From Gammaproteobacteria bacterium (lineage in GTDB: Bacteria > Pseudomonadota > Gammaproteobacteria > Thiohalomonadales > Thiohalomonadaceae), in assembly GCA_026196575.1 (NCBI GenBank), contig JAPHSX010000006.1, positions 45,423 to 109,422 of the forward strand: a DNA stretch of 64,000 nucleotides, written 5' to 3'. The notes under the pieces are model-generated. The model had not been told where the DNA came from and did no database searches. It saw only the letters and a program-made list of their open reading frames with translations. Every line of letters starts with the position of its first letter. Positions within the stretch are counted from its first letter, which is position 1. Made by a program: the position numbers and the translations under genes. Positions 42,603-53,436 of the stretch are shown piece by piece.

Positions 42603-43007
42603 ATGAAAATCACCCTGGAGCAGAGCGGCACGACCTACACCCTTCACAGCTACCGTGACGGCGTCATTACGGTTCGCCCCCCCAACGGGGCAGCGAACGA
42701 TGAGGAGAAGTTGCTGCTGCTCACAGGCAGCTGCCTGCTCAGTGCCCGCCAGCTGGTGACGGAGTGGCCGCCACAACAGCTGACCGAGCTGATGGCCGAA
42801 CACCTGCAGGCGATTCCCCCACTGAAGCCCGAGCTGTTGCTGCTCGGCAGCGGCGACAAACTGCGCTTCCTCGCGCCCGCCCAACAGGCGGCCCTGGTGA
42901 GGCTGTCCATTGGCTATGAGGTGATGGATACCGCCGCCGCCTGCCGCACCTACAACCTGCTGGTCGCCGAGGGACGTAACGTAGTGGCGGCGCTGTTTGC
43001 CCACTAA
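42603..43007 (+). CDS. Mth938-like domain protein
   Basis: A 134-residue protein resembling the Mth938/NDUFAF3-like fold (DUF498): VITVRPPNG, the central ELLLLGSGDKLRFL and GYEVMDTAAACRTYNLLVAEGRNVVAAL. The mitochondrial relative NDUFAF3 is a complex I assembly factor, but bacterial function is not established. The ATG giving MKITLEQ is preferred over an upstream TTG. It stands alone, divergent from alaA, and ends about 60 bases from the convergent phosphatase gene. Confidence 0.8.
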   Translation: MKITLEQSGTTYTLHSYRDGVITVRPPNGAANDEEKLLLLTGSCLLSARQLVTEWPPQQLTELMAEHLQAIPPLKPELLLLGSGDKLRFLAPAQQAALVRLSIGYEVMDTAAACRTYNLLVAEGRNVVAALFAH

Positions 43008-43068
43008 CCACTCACGCCCAAGCCAACAAAAGAGACGGGGTTCAACAGGTCGGCAACCGTGATGCCTA

Positions 43069-43566
43069 TTACCGTGTAACGACTCGCGACAGATGACGCG
43101 CCTTGATCGCAGCCAGCAGACCATCCGCCGCGGCATCAATCAGTTGATATACCTGTTCAAAGCCTGAGTCGCCACCGTAATAGGGATCGGGTACCTCGGT
43201 GGCGGCAAGCTGCGGGGCAAACTCCAGAAACAACCTCAGCTTGTGGAGATGCTCCTCGGGGCAGCGTGCGCTTAACAGGGCATGGTTATCATTGTCCATC
43301 GCCAGCAGATAGTCGAATGCCTCAAAATCAACCGCCGCCACCTCCCGCGCACGCTGGGCGCTCAGATCAATACCGTGACGCAGCGCCGTCTGTTGAGAGC
43401 GCGGATCCGGCAAGTTCCCCACATGATAGGCGTGGGTTCCCGCCGAATCGGTAACAATTCGATGAGCCAGACCCGCCTCCTCCACCCGTCGTTCAAACAC
43501 CCCCTGCGCCAGGGGAGAGCGACAGATGTTGCCCATGCAGACCATTAAGACCTTGATTTTCTCCAT
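43069..43566 (-). CDS. low-molecular-weight protein-tyrosine phosphatase
   Basis: A 165-residue phosphatase with the P-loop CMGNICRS near the N-terminus (CX5R) and the general-acid motif VPDPYYGG at about 127. In other bacteria such enzymes act on tyrosine kinases for capsule export; here it follows kdsB in the lipid A cluster, an arrangement seen in Xanthomonas-type genomes. Start at ATG (MEKIKVLMV); an upstream GTG is in frame. It is the last gene of the minus-strand run from comEC. Confidence 0.92.
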   Translation of the reverse strand: MEKIKVLMVCMGNICRSPLAQGVFERRVEEAGLAHRIVTDSAGTHAYHVGNLPDPRSQQTALRHGIDLSAQRAREVAAVDFEAFDYLLAMDNDNHALLSARCPEEHLHKLRLFLEFAPQLAATEVPDPYYGGDSGFEQVYQLIDAAADGLLAAIKARHLSRVVTR

Positions 43567-43586
43567 ATCAATTCTCACCCGAAAAT

Positions 43587-44375
43587 TTACAGATCATGCC
43601 TGATCCCGCTTGTCGTCTGGGCCGCAAGCAACTCCCGTACCCGCTGCAGATCCGCCGCCGTATCGACGCCGGGGCCGGGCAGCCGGCTCGCCTCGGCAAC
43701 CTGAATCGTGCCGCCGTGCCACAGTACCCGCAACTGTTCCAGTGACTCCATGCGCTCCAGCTCACACGGGGCGAGGGTGACGTAGCGCCTCAGGAAACCG
43801 ACGCGGTAGGCGTAGATCCCCAGATGGCGAAAGTGCAGCGCGGCGGCGGGCAGCTCTTCGGTGGTAATGGCAAAGGCATCGCGATCCCAGGGGATCACCG
43901 CACGGCTGAAGTAGAGGGCCCGCCCGTTGCGGTCACAAATCACCTTTACCACATGCGGGTCGAACAACTCGGCGGCGGTGTGAATGCGGCTGCAGAGGGT
44001 CGCCATCTCGGCACCGTGATCGCCCTCCAGCAGCGCCGCCACCTGTTGCAACAGTTCAGGCGGCATCAGCGGCTCGTCGCCCTGCAGGTTGACCACCACC
44101 GCCTCATCGGGCAGTTGCAGCTGCCCTGCCGCCTCGGCCAGCCGCTCGGTGCCCGACTGGTGATCTGGCGAGGTGGTGCAGACGCGGCCGCCAAATTTTT
44201 CCACCGCCTCGACGATACGCGCATCATCGGTGGCAACCACCACGCTGGCGGCGCCGCACGCCAGTGCCCGCTCGTAGACATGTTGCAGCATCGGCTTGTC
44301 GCCAATAAGCAGAAGGGGTTTTCCCGGCAGGCGGGTGGAGGCGTAGCGCGCAGGGATAATGACGTGAAAGCTCAC
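43587..44375 (-). CDS. kdsB: CMP-Kdo synthetase
   Basis: Activates Kdo with CTP for the lipopolysaccharide inner core. The 262 residues have the nucleotidyltransferase start IIPARYASTRLPGKPL, VVVATDDARI, LQGDEPLMPP and the C-terminal GVDTAADLQRVRELL. The start is GTG with GGAG six bases upstream. Confidence 0.96.
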   Translation of the reverse strand: MSFHVIIPARYASTRLPGKPLLLIGDKPMLQHVYERALACGAASVVVATDDARIVEAVEKFGGRVCTTSPDHQSGTERLAEAAGQLQLPDEAVVVNLQGDEPLMPPELLQQVAALLEGDHGAEMATLCSRIHTAAELFDPHVVKVICDRNGRALYFSRAVIPWDRDAFAITTEELPAAALHFRHLGIYAYRVGFLRRYVTLAPCELERMESLEQLRVLWHGGTIQVAEASRLPGPGVDTAADLQRVRELLAAQTTSGIRHDL

Positions 44376-44389
44376 CTAAATCTCCTCTC

Positions 44390-44569
44390 TCAGATCTCCT
44401 CGTCCGCCTCCAGGCGCCGCGCCTCCTCCTCCAGCATCACCGGTATGTCATCGCGAATGGGGTAGGCGAGGCGATCGACCTTACAGATCAGCTCCTGCGC
44501 CGCCTTGTTAAAGAGCAGGGGTCCCTTGCAGAGGGGACAGACCAGAATATCGAGCAGTTTTTTATCCAC
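44390..44569 (-). CDS. ycaR: Trm112/YcaR family small zinc-ribbon-like protein
   Basis: A 59-residue protein: [16 protein letters not shown] with a CPxC pair, then [21 protein letters not shown]. coli YcaR sits at the same place next to kdsB. The GTG start overlaps the lpxK stop by 8 bases, with GGAGAG five bases upstream. Only three Cys are seen, fewer than a full zinc ribbon. Function unknown; the family includes eukaryotic Trm112 methyltransferase activators. Confidence 0.88.
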   Translation of the reverse strand: MDKKLLDILVCPLCKGPLLFNKAAQELICKVDRLAYPIRDDIPVMLEEEARRLEADEEI

Positions 44570-45539
44570 GGTGTCTCTCCAGTCGTGCCAGCAGTTGGCG
44601 GGAAAAATCATCATCAAGGGTCGCGCTCACCGGCAGATACCAGTGGCGCTGATCCGCATAGGGAAAATATTTTACCGCATCCTTTTCGGTCATCATCACC
44701 GGCAGACCATCGGCAAAATCGAGTTCACCCTGCACAAAGGGGTGATGATCAACAAACGGGTGCTCGGTGATCGCCAGCCCCGCCCCGCGCAGGGTGTGAA
44801 AAAAGCGCGCCGGATTGCCGATCGCGGCCACCGCGTGCAGCGGCGTGGTGGCAAACTCCGCCAGAGCGCGGGGACGACCCCCGATCAAGGAGCGGGCCTC
44901 GGCGCCCTGCAGCCGCATCGCCCACTCCCCTGAACGGGCGACACCGTTGGCAACGATAAAATCGACGCTGCGCAGCCGTCCCCGCCCCTCACGCAACGGA
45001 CCGGCGGGCAGGCAGAGGCCATTACCCAGGCGTCGCTCACCATCCAGCACCGCGATCTCGATGTCGCGCCCCATGCGGTAGTGCTGCATGCCGTCGTCGC
45101 TAATCACCACGTCCACCTCGTGCTCACGCAGCAACTGCCGCACTGCGGCCACCCGATCCGGTCCCACCACCAGCGGACAGCCGCAGCGGCGTGAGAGCAG
45201 CAGTGCCTCATCGCCCACCAGCGCCGTATCGCTCTGCGCGGTAACGGTTTGCGGCCAGCTCTCTGCCCGGCCGCCATAACCGCGGCTCACCACCCCCGGA
45301 CGGTAGCCATGCTGGCGCAGCAGCTCCACCAAAAAAACCACCAATGGCGTCTTGCCGCTGCCGCCGACGGTGATGTTGCCGACTACGATCAGCGGCACTG
45401 CAAATGACACTGTGCGCAACACGCCCCAACGGTAGAGCGTACGGCGCAGCAGCACCAGCAGACAAAAGAGCAGGCTGAGCGGTGAGAGCAGCCAGAGCCA
45501 CGGACTGTGCCGATACCAATAGGTGTCGATACGCGCCAC
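44562..45539 (-). CDS. lpxK: tetraacyldisaccharide 4'-kinase
   Basis: Phosphorylates the lipid A disaccharide at the 4' position. The 325 residues have an N-terminal membrane-associated helix (about 12-32), the P-loop [14 protein letters not shown] (about 54-67), and [21 protein letters not shown]. The start is GTG. It follows msbA by 5 bases. Confidence 0.95.
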   Translation of the reverse strand: MARIDTYWYRHSPWLWLLSPLSLLFCLLVLLRRTLYRWGVLRTVSFAVPLIVVGNITVGGSGKTPLVVFLVELLRQHGYRPGVVSRGYGGRAESWPQTVTAQSDTALVGDEALLLSRRCGCPLVVGPDRVAAVRQLLREHEVDVVISDDGMQHYRMGRDIEIAVLDGERRLGNGLCLPAGPLREGRGRLRSVDFIVANGVARSGEWAMRLQGAEARSLIGGRPRALAEFATTPLHAVAAIGNPARFFHTLRGAGLAITEHPFVDHHPFVQGELDFADGLPVMMTEKDAVKYFPYADQRHWYLPVSATLDDDFSRQLLARLERHRG

Positions 45540-45544
45540 GGCGG

Positions 45545-47302
45545 TTATTCGGGTTTATCCTGAAACTGCATATTGTAGAGCACCGCGTACTGGCCGTTAC
45601 GCGCCAGCAGTTCGGCGTGAGCGCCGCTCTCGATGATGCGTCCCTTCTCCAGCACCACGATATTGTCGGCCTTTTCAATGGTGGAGAGGCGATGGGCGAT
45701 CACCAGTGTGGTGCGGTTTGCCATCAACCCCTCCAGCGCCGCCTGAATGTGACGTTCCGACTCGGTATCGAGGGCCGAGGTCGCCTCATCGAGGATCAGA
45801 ATCGGCGCATCCTTGAGCAGCGCGCGGGCAATCGCCAGACGCTGGCGCTGACCGCCGGAGAGCAGCACCCCGTTCTCCCCCACCATGGTATCGAGCCCCG
45901 CCGGCAACTCGCGGATAAACTCCATGGCGTGAGCCGCCTCGGCGGCCTGGATGATCGCCTCGCGGCTGGCGCTACCGAGTGAGCCGTAGGCGATGTTGTT
46001 GGCGATGGTGTCGTTAAACAGGGTGATGTGCTGGGTGACCAGCGCGATCTGGGCCCGCAACCGCTCCAGCGGCAGCTCGCGGATATCGTGACCATCGATC
46101 AGAATCTGCCCGGTAGTGACATCATAAAAACGGGCAAGCAAGCTCACCAGGGTCGACTTGCCACTGCCGGAGCGCCCGACAAAGGCGACACTCTGACCGG
46201 GGGCGATCTGCAGGTCGATATCGTGCAGCACCGCACCCTTGTCACCGCTGTAGCCAAAGCTGACCTGCTGATAACTCACCGCCCCCGCGCAACGCCCCAG
46301 ATGCTGAATCCCCGCGTCGCGTTCCGGCGGGGTATCGAGAAAGGTGAAGATGCTCTCGGCCGCGGCGATCCCCTGTTGCAGGCTGACGGCGATATGGGTC
46401 AGCCGTTTCATCGGCGAGTGCAGCATCATCATCGAGGCGATAAAGGACATAAAGGAGCCGACGCTCATCCCCTCCTCCTCCACCTGCCTCAGGGCGATGT
46501 AGATCACCAGTGCCGAGGCCAGCGCTGCCACCATCTGTACCACCGGCACACTGGCGGCGTTGGTCGACTCCAGCTTCATGTTGAGGCGGCGGTTGTTCTC
46601 GTTGGCCTCGTCGAAACGGCGCAGTTCATACTCCTGCCCGCCAAAGGTCTTGACCACCCGCTGCCCCTCGATCGCCTCCTCGGCGATCTGCGTCACCGTG
46701 CCGACCGAGTCCTGAATACGGGTGCTATAGCGGCGAAAACGCCGGTTGATGAAGTGGATCACCTTGGCGATAAGCGGCGTACCGACCATCAGGATCGCCG
46801 CCAGCTGCCAGTTGAGATAGAACATCCAGCCGAGCAGGCCGAGCACGGTAAAGGTGTCGCGCACCAGTATCGTCACCACCCCGGTGGTGGCGCGCGCCAC
46901 CTGCTCCACGTTGTAGATCAGTTTGGAGAGCAGGGTACCCGAGGGGGTATTGTCGAAGAAGCTCACCGGCAGGCGCAGCAGCTGCGCAAACATCTCGCCG
47001 CGCAGGGTACTGATCACCCGCCGCGCCACCCACGCCATCAGGTAGCCGGAGAGGTAGGCGGCAACGCCGCGCACCAGAAAGATGGCGATAAGGATGATTG
47101 GCGTCAGCCTGACGATCTCCGGGTCTTTCTCGACAAAACTGCCATCCATCATCGGCTTGAGAAAGGCGGCAAAACCCGCCTCGGTGCCCGCCACCACAAC
47201 CAGGGCAAAGATGGCGACAAAGAAGGCGCGCCAGTGGGGCAGGACATAGCCCAGCAGGCGGCGATAGATGATGTGGCCCGCGGTGCGCCCGGCGTTGTGC
47301 AT
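45545..47302 (-). CDS. msbA: lipid A export ABC transporter MsbA
   Basis: A half-transporter that flips lipid A-core across the inner membrane. The 585 residues have six membrane helices (about 25-290) and an ATPase domain with Walker A GRSGSGKST, Q-loop, LSGGQRQRLAIARALL and Walker B ILDEATSALD. Its ATG overlaps the exbD stop as TGATG. The order msbA-lpxK-ycaR-kdsB is that of E. coli. Confidence 0.95.
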   Translation of the reverse strand: MHNAGRTAGHIIYRRLLGYVLPHWRAFFVAIFALVVVAGTEAGFAAFLKPMMDGSFVEKDPEIVRLTPIILIAIFLVRGVAAYLSGYLMAWVARRVISTLRGEMFAQLLRLPVSFFDNTPSGTLLSKLIYNVEQVARATTGVVTILVRDTFTVLGLLGWMFYLNWQLAAILMVGTPLIAKVIHFINRRFRRYSTRIQDSVGTVTQIAEEAIEGQRVVKTFGGQEYELRRFDEANENNRRLNMKLESTNAASVPVVQMVAALASALVIYIALRQVEEEGMSVGSFMSFIASMMMLHSPMKRLTHIAVSLQQGIAAAESIFTFLDTPPERDAGIQHLGRCAGAVSYQQVSFGYSGDKGAVLHDIDLQIAPGQSVAFVGRSGSGKSTLVSLLARFYDVTTGQILIDGHDIRELPLERLRAQIALVTQHITLFNDTIANNIAYGSLGSASREAIIQAAEAAHAMEFIRELPAGLDTMVGENGVLLSGGQRQRLAIARALLKDAPILILDEATSALDTESERHIQAALEGLMANRTTLVIAHRLSTIEKADNIVVLEKGRIIESGAHAELLARNGQYAVLYNMQFQDKPE

Positions 47303-47718
47303 CAATCGGCCGCGGCGCTAGTGGCAAAGGTGAGGCTGACAAAGCCCAGCTGACGCGCCGCATCCATCGCCGTGATCACTGCCTGGTGCGGTGTCGCCTT
47401 GTCGGCGCTGAGCAGGACTCGCGGCTTCTCCTCATCACCGGCCGCCTTTTTGATCGCCTGCTTGAGGGTCTCCAGCTGGGTGTTGATCACCTCCTCCTTG
47501 TTGACGAAGTAGCGCCCCTTCTCATCGATGCTGATCTCCACCAGATGGCGCTGGCTCTCCTCCACCTGGCCGCTCGCCTCGGGTAGCTCGATGCTGATCT
47601 CGGTCTCGCGATTAAAGGTGGTGGAGACCATGAAGAAGATCAGCAGCAGAAAGACCACGTCAATCAGCGGCGTCAGGTTGACATCCGGCTCCTCGCGACG
47701 CTTGCTCTGCAGTTGCAT
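47302..47718 (-). CDS. exbD: ExbD/TolR-type biopolymer transport protein
   Basis: A 138-residue protein with one membrane helix (about 14-34) that holds the proton-path Asp in NLTPLIDVVFLLLIFFM, then a periplasmic domain. With the ExbB-type protein encoded next to it, it forms a proton-driven motor. In Xanthomonas-type genomes an exbBD pair likewise precedes msbA-lpxK, so a role in envelope or lipopolysaccharide handling is possible but unproven. No TonB gene is adjacent. Confidence 0.9.
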   Translation of the reverse strand: MQLQSKRREEPDVNLTPLIDVVFLLLIFFMVSTTFNRETEISIELPEASGQVEESQRHLVEISIDEKGRYFVNKEEVINTQLETLKQAIKKAAGDEEKPRVLLSADKATPHQAVITAMDAARQLGFVSLTFATSAAAD

Positions 47719-48344
47719 CAGAGCCCCTCCTCAGCGACCTCACGCTCCCCGTGGATCACCTCCACCATCTTCAGCGCCTCCTCCTCCATCTTCAGCACCA
47801 GGGCATCGACCTTGCCGCGAAAGTAGCGATAGAACATCAGGCTTGGGATGGCGACGGAGAGGCCGGCGGCGGTGGTGATCAGCGCCTCGGAGATCCCCCC
47901 CGCCAGCACCGTGGGATTGCCCACCCCGAGCGCGGTAATGGCGGTGAAGACCTTGATCATACCGATAACAGTACCGAGCAGGCCGAGCAGCGGGGTGATG
48001 GAGGCGATGGTGCCAAGGGTGTTGAGAAAACGCTCCAGCTCCTGCACCACCTGGCGGCCAGTCTCCTCGATCGCCTCCTTCATCACCTCGCGCTCGTGGT
48101 GCATGTTGATGAGACCGGCGGCGAGGATGCGCCCCAGCGGCGAGCCATCGCGCAACCGCTTGATGCGCTCCGCGTTCAGTTCGCGCTGCTGGTGCAGCTG
48201 CCACACCTGCACCACCAGATTGGTCGGCAGCACCTTCTCCTGTTTCAGCACCCAGAAACGCTCGGCGATAATGGCCAGCGCCACCACCGAACAGAGCATA
48301 ATTGGCAGCATCAGCCAGCCGCCTGCGGTTATCAGTTCAAACAC
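47718..48344 (-). CDS. exbB: ExbB/TolQ-type proton channel protein
   Basis: A 208-residue MotA/TolQ/ExbB protein with three membrane helices (about 7-27, 105-130, 150-172). Conserved: FLNTLGTIASITPLLGLLGTVIGMIKVF and GGISEALITTAAGLSVAIPSLMFYRYF. I prefer the GTG giving (M)FELITAGGWLM, which fits family N-termini; an in-frame GTG 39 bases above would add 13 residues and has no Shine-Dalgarno. Its stop overlaps the exbD ATG as TGATG. Confidence 0.9.
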   Translation of the reverse strand: MFELITAGGWLMLPIMLCSVVALAIIAERFWVLKQEKVLPTNLVVQVWQLHQQRELNAERIKRLRDGSPLGRILAAGLINMHHEREVMKEAIEETGRQVVQELERFLNTLGTIASITPLLGLLGTVIGMIKVFTAITALGVGNPTVLAGGISEALITTAAGLSVAIPSLMFYRYFRGKVDALVLKMEEEALKMVEVIHGEREVAEEGL

Positions 48345-48422
48345 GCCATGCCATCCCGTAAGAGCTTGAAAAATCAGCGGCACAATGTAACAAAATGCAC
48401 CCTCGTGAACCAGCGCTATTGA

Positions 48423-50732
48423 TCACAAATCGGCCACATGCCAGTAACGGCGCGCCGTCTTGCGCTGCTCCTCGGGCAGGAGCGCGCCCCGCCCCAGAAT
48501 AAAGCTGATCGCCCCCGATGCACTGCTCGTCAACATCGTCACGCCGCCTTGCCGGTAGCGCTCGCTCACGCTCGGGTGGGGAAACCCGTAGCGATTGCGG
48601 TAGCCGAGTGGAAAGAGCACCCAGCGCGGGGCCACCGCCGCAATAAACGGCTCACTGGAGGAGCTCTTACTGCCGTGGTGCGGCGCCACCAGAATATCGG
48701 CCTGCAGCCGCGCGCCGTAGTGGGCCAGCAGCTCGCGCTCGGCCGCCAGCTCGATATCCCCGGTCAACAGCAGCGACTCCCCGCCGACACTCACCCGCAA
48801 CACGCAGGAGTCGTTATTACCGCGCCCCCTGACCGCCACCTGCACGGGGTGCAGCAGCTCGAACTCCACCCCGTCCCACTGCCACCGTTCACCGCGTCGG
48901 CAAGACTCATGCGCAATCCAGCCCATCTTTTCGGGGACACTGGTGAGCACCCGGTGCGGCGGCAACGCCTGCGCCAAGGCACGGGCGCCGCCGATATGGT
49001 CATTGTCACCGTGGCTGATAATCAGGGTATCGAGCGCCGCCAACCCCTGCTGGCGCAGAAACGGCACCACCACGGCGCTGCCGGTGTTGAAGCCGGAGGG
49101 AAAGTATGGCCCGGTATCGAACACCGCCACCCGGCTGCGGGTCTGCACCACGGCGACCAGCCCCTGCCCCACATCGAGCAGGGTAAAGCGCGCCTCCCCC
49201 TGCGCCAGCGGCGGCGGTTGCCACAGCAGCAGCGGCAACAGCGGCACCACCCCGGCCCAACGCAGCGGCCATCCCCTGGGGGCCAACAGCCAGACCACAC
49301 CGCTGAGGGCCAGCAGATAGCTCCACCACGGGGCCACCGCCAGGCGCAGCGCGGGCAGCGTCTCGGCCAGAAAGGTGAGCAGCGGCCAGAGCAGCCCGGT
49401 CAGCCACGCCGCCCCCTGCAACAGGGCGAAACCGCCCGCCTCCCACACCATCAGCAGCAGGGCGCCAAGCAGGGTGAGCGGCACCACCAGCAGGCCAATC
49501 CACGGCACCGCCACAAGATTGGCCAGTGGCGCCACCACTGCCGCCTGCCCAAAGAGCAGCAGCAACAGCGGCGCGAGTCCCACCGCCACCAGCCACTGCA
49601 CCCGCCCCCAGCGCCACCACACCCCGCCGGGATTGAGCCGCCCCCGCATACCGTAAAGGATCAGCGCCACCGCACCAAAGGAGAGCCAGAAACCGGGCGC
49701 CAACACCACCATCGGGTCATGCCCCACCACCAGCAACGCCACCAGCGCCAGCAGGCGCGATGACTCTATCGGACGCTGCCAGAAGATCGCCCCCATCACC
49801 AGCGCCAGCATCAACATCGCCCGCTGGGTCGGCACCGAAAAACCGGCCATGGCCGCATAGATCACCGCACCCAGCAGGGCGATGAGCGCGGCGGCCCGTG
49901 GCGCCGCCAGCCAGAGGGTGCAGCGCGGGCAGAGCGCCCAGAGGCGGCGCATGAGCAAAAAGAGCAGCCCCGCCACCAGCCCGACATGCAGCCCGGAGAT
50001 CGCCACCAGATGGTTGGTGCCGGTGGCCAATAGCACCGCCCACTCGCCATCCTCGATACCGGCCCGCTCACCGATGGCCAGTGCCTGAATAATGCCGCCA
50101 TGCGCACTGTCGGCCAGCGCCCGCTCCAGTCGCTGCTGCAAATCGTAGCGCAGCCGCTGCAACGGCACCCCGCCATGCGCCGACTCCAGCAGGCGGTTCT
50201 CGCCTGCGGTGCGCACATAGCCGGTGGCGCGTACTCCGCTCTGGAACAGCCACTGCTCGTAGTCAAAACCGCCGGGGTTCATCATCCCCCACGGCCGCTT
50301 CAGCTTGACGGTCAGCTGCCAGCGCTGCCCCGGACGCAGCTCCGGCGCCCCCTCATACCAGTTGAGCCGCAGCAGCCTCGGGGGCGGATAGGATTTATCC
50401 CCATGGCTCAGCTGTTGCGGGGCAAAGAGAAAGCGGCTGTAGCGTGCGGTGCATTCCGGCAGCGCCACTATCTGCCCCAGCACCACCACCTCCTCCCCCT
50501 CCAGTTGCACCGGCAAGGCATCGTCCAGCCGCTGCTGCGCCACCAGCAAAGCCCACAAAGCGCCGGCCAGCAGGGCAGCCAGCAACAGGGCCAGCCGCTT
50601 GTGCAGGGGCATAACGAGAAGGGGGAGCAGAGATGCAGCGAACAGCCACTGGGCCGCTGGAAGGGTCGGCTGTAACTGTAACCACAGTACGCCGAATAAA
50701 AATGCAATCGTCCCTGTCTGCATCGGTTTCAC
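48423..50732 (-). CDS. comEC: ComEC/Rec2 family DNA-uptake channel protein
   Basis: The inner-membrane channel for transforming DNA. The 769 residues have an N-terminal DUF4131 part, the central competence domain with many helices (about 215-500; ATGTNHLVAISGLHVGLVAG is partly visible), and a C-terminal metallo-beta-lactamase-like domain with SHGDNDHIGG and LVAPHHGSKSSSS. The start is GTG; an ATG nine bases further in is equally possible. It heads the run down to msbA, as E. coli ycaI does. Confidence 0.93.
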   Translation of the reverse strand: MKPMQTGTIAFLFGVLWLQLQPTLPAAQWLFAASLLPLLVMPLHKRLALLLAALLAGALWALLVAQQRLDDALPVQLEGEEVVVLGQIVALPECTARYSRFLFAPQQLSHGDKSYPPPRLLRLNWYEGAPELRPGQRWQLTVKLKRPWGMMNPGGFDYEQWLFQSGVRATGYVRTAGENRLLESAHGGVPLQRLRYDLQQRLERALADSAHGGIIQALAIGERAGIEDGEWAVLLATGTNHLVAISGLHVGLVAGLLFLLMRRLWALCPRCTLWLAAPRAAALIALLGAVIYAAMAGFSVPTQRAMLMLALVMGAIFWQRPIESSRLLALVALLVVGHDPMVVLAPGFWLSFGAVALILYGMRGRLNPGGVWWRWGRVQWLVAVGLAPLLLLLFGQAAVVAPLANLVAVPWIGLLVVPLTLLGALLLMVWEAGGFALLQGAAWLTGLLWPLLTFLAETLPALRLAVAPWWSYLLALSGVVWLLAPRGWPLRWAGVVPLLPLLLWQPPPLAQGEARFTLLDVGQGLVAVVQTRSRVAVFDTGPYFPSGFNTGSAVVVPFLRQQGLAALDTLIISHGDNDHIGGARALAQALPPHRVLTSVPEKMGWIAHESCRRGERWQWDGVEFELLHPVQVAVRGRGNNDSCVLRVSVGGESLLLTGDIELAAERELLAHYGARLQADILVAPHHGSKSSSSEPFIAAVAPRWVLFPLGYRNRYGFPHPSVSERYRQGGVTMLTSSASGAISFILGRGALLPEEQRKTARRYWHVADL

Positions 50733-50793
50733 TTATTATCAAATTGTGGATAATAACGGCACGCTTGCCCACCTTCGGAAACGCATCCAACTA

Positions 50794-51327
50794 ATGCCCA
50801 AAAAGTTTCTCCGACGTTTGATGCCCGATCATCGCACCATCCGCGAGCACCGGCATCTGCGTTTTCTCGGCACGCTGCTGCATGACCCCAACCTCTGGCA
50901 CCTCAATCGCCGCTCCGCCTCCGGCGCCTTTGCCGTGGGGCTGTTCACCGCCTGGATACCGATTCCGTTTCAGATGCTGGTGGCGGCCATCGGCGCCATC
51001 CTCTTTCGCGTCAACCTGCCGCTCTCGGCCGCCCTGGTCTGGATCACCAACCCGCTGACCATGCCCCCCATGTTCTACTTTGCCTACCTGGTTGGAGGGT
51101 GGGTGCTGGGCGGGGTGAGTGTCGACCATATCGCCTTTGAACCCTCCGTGAGATGGCTGACCACCGAGCTGGTGCTAATCTGGCAACCCTTCCTGCTGGG
51201 CTGCCTTATCCTGGGAACGACCAGCGCGGCGGCCGGTTATCTGGCCATTCGCGGCCTGTGGCGCCTCCATCTGGTGAACTACTACCGCCGCCGCAAACAG
51301 CGCCGCCTGCTGAAAAGGCACGAGTAA
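50794..51327 (+). CDS. DUF2062 domain membrane protein
   Basis: A 177-residue protein with a basic N-terminus and three to four hydrophobic segments. DUF2062 features: RRSASGAFAVGLFTAWIPIPFQM and ALVWITNPLTMPPMFYFAYLVG. The C-terminus is Arg/Lys-rich. The ATG (MPKKFLRR) is chosen because the longer frame upstream runs through the comEC start region. It is divergent from comEC and ends 8 bases from the convergent lolD. Function unknown. Confidence 0.82.
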   Translation: MPKKFLRRLMPDHRTIREHRHLRFLGTLLHDPNLWHLNRRSASGAFAVGLFTAWIPIPFQMLVAAIGAILFRVNLPLSAALVWITNPLTMPPMFYFAYLVGGWVLGGVSVDHIAFEPSVRWLTTELVLIWQPFLLGCLILGTTSAAAGYLAIRGLWRLHLVNYYRRRKQRRLLKRHE

Positions 51328-51334
51328 CGGGCCG

Positions 51335-52012
<678 letters not shown>

Positions 52013-52025
52013 AACCTCCCCCTGC

Positions 52026-53273
52026 TCACTCATAGCGCAGCGACTCCGCCGGCTGCATCCGCGAGGCGCGCCAGGCCGGATAGAGGGTAGCCAGGACACT
52101 GATGCCGAAGGAGATCACGGTAATGGTCGCCACATCGTTCCAGTGCAGCTCCGAGGGCAGGTCGCTGATGTAGTAGACATCGGCGGGCATGAATTTGGCC
52201 CCGAGCAGGCTCTCGATGGCGGGGACGATGGTCTCCACGTTGAGCGCCAGCGTGACCCCGCCCAGCAGCCCCATCGCGGTGCCGATAAAGCCGATCACCG
52301 TCCCCTGCACCATGAAGATCCCCATAATCGCGCGCGGGGTGGCGCCGAGGGTACGCAGGATGGCGATGTCGGTGGTCTTGTCGGTCACCACCATCACCAG
52401 GGTAGAGACGATGTTAAAGGCGGCCACCGCGACGATCAGCAGCAGGATCACGAACATCACCGTCTTCTCGGTCTTGATGGCGCGAAAGAAGTTGGCGTGG
52501 TGTTGCGTCCAGTCACGCACCAGGTAGATACCGGGGATCGACCCGGCCAGCTCGCGGCTCACCAGCGGCGCCTTGAACAGGTCATCGAGCTTGAGCCGCA
52601 CCCCGGTCACCCCCTCGCCCATGCGAAACAGGGTGCGTGCATCGTCCAGGTGGACGAGCGCCAGTGCGCTGTCGTACTCATACATTCCCACCTCGAAGAT
52701 ACCGCTGACACTAAAGCGTTTGAGGCGCGGCATCACCCCGGCGGGGGTGACATTGGCGGTCGGGGTGACCAGTGTCACCTTGTCGCCCACCATCACCCCG
52801 AGCAGGCGCGCCAGGTCGGCCCCCAGAATGATATTGAACTCGCCGGCCACCAGCCCCTCTAGCTGCCCCACGGTGATACTCTGCGCCACCTCCGAGACCT
52901 TCGGCTCCTCGGCGGGCAGCACGCCACGGATCAGCGAACCGTTCACCTGCTGGCCGGCGATCAACATCCCCTCCTTCTGGATGTAGGGGGCACTGCCCAC
53001 CACCCGCGCATGGCGCTCCGCGATCACCGAGAGCTCCCGCCAGTTATCCAGCGGCCTGGAATAACCGCTGATGGTGGCGTGCGAGGTCATCCCCAGAATG
53101 CGCTGACGCAGCTCGGTCTCGAAACCATTCATCACCGAGAGCACCGTGATAAGCGCGGTCACCCCCAGGGCGATTCCCAGCATCGAGGTTAGCGAGATGA
53201 AAGAGATGAAATGGTTACGCCGCTTGGCGCGGGTATAGCGCAGGCCGACAAAGAGTTGTAGTGGTCGATACAT
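52026..53273 (-). CDS. lolC: lipoprotein-releasing system permease LolC/LolE
   Basis: The membrane subunit of the Lol exporter, 415 residues: a helix at about 22-48, a periplasmic domain (about 50-265), then three helices. Conserved: [31 protein letters not shown] and [19 protein letters not shown]. Only one permease gene is next to lolD; no lolE follows. It could be LolC with lolE elsewhere or a single LolF-type homodimer. Confidence 0.93.
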   Translation of the reverse strand: MYRPLQLFVGLRYTRAKRRNHFISFISLTSMLGIALGVTALITVLSVMNGFETELRQRILGMTSHATISGYSRPLDNWRELSVIAERHARVVGSAPYIQKEGMLIAGQQVNGSLIRGVLPAEEPKVSEVAQSITVGQLEGLVAGEFNIILGADLARLLGVMVGDKVTLVTPTANVTPAGVMPRLKRFSVSGIFEVGMYEYDSALALVHLDDARTLFRMGEGVTGVRLKLDDLFKAPLVSRELAGSIPGIYLVRDWTQHHANFFRAIKTEKTVMFVILLLIVAVAAFNIVSTLVMVVTDKTTDIAILRTLGATPRAIMGIFMVQGTVIGFIGTAMGLLGGVTLALNVETIVPAIESLLGAKFMPADVYYISDLPSELHWNDVATITVISFGISVLATLYPAWRASRMQPAESLRYE

Positions 53274-53436
53274 GGGGTGGCATTAAACCATAAAAGTTAC
53301 TGTTCAGCACAAAACCGTTTGCCAGGTATAAGGGCATGCGCATGGGAACACAGATTCAGTCACTCCGGTTGAATGCACGGTACAAATCCCCGTAAAGACG
53401 TGGCCAAAATGACTTGACCACTACAAGGGCCTGTTA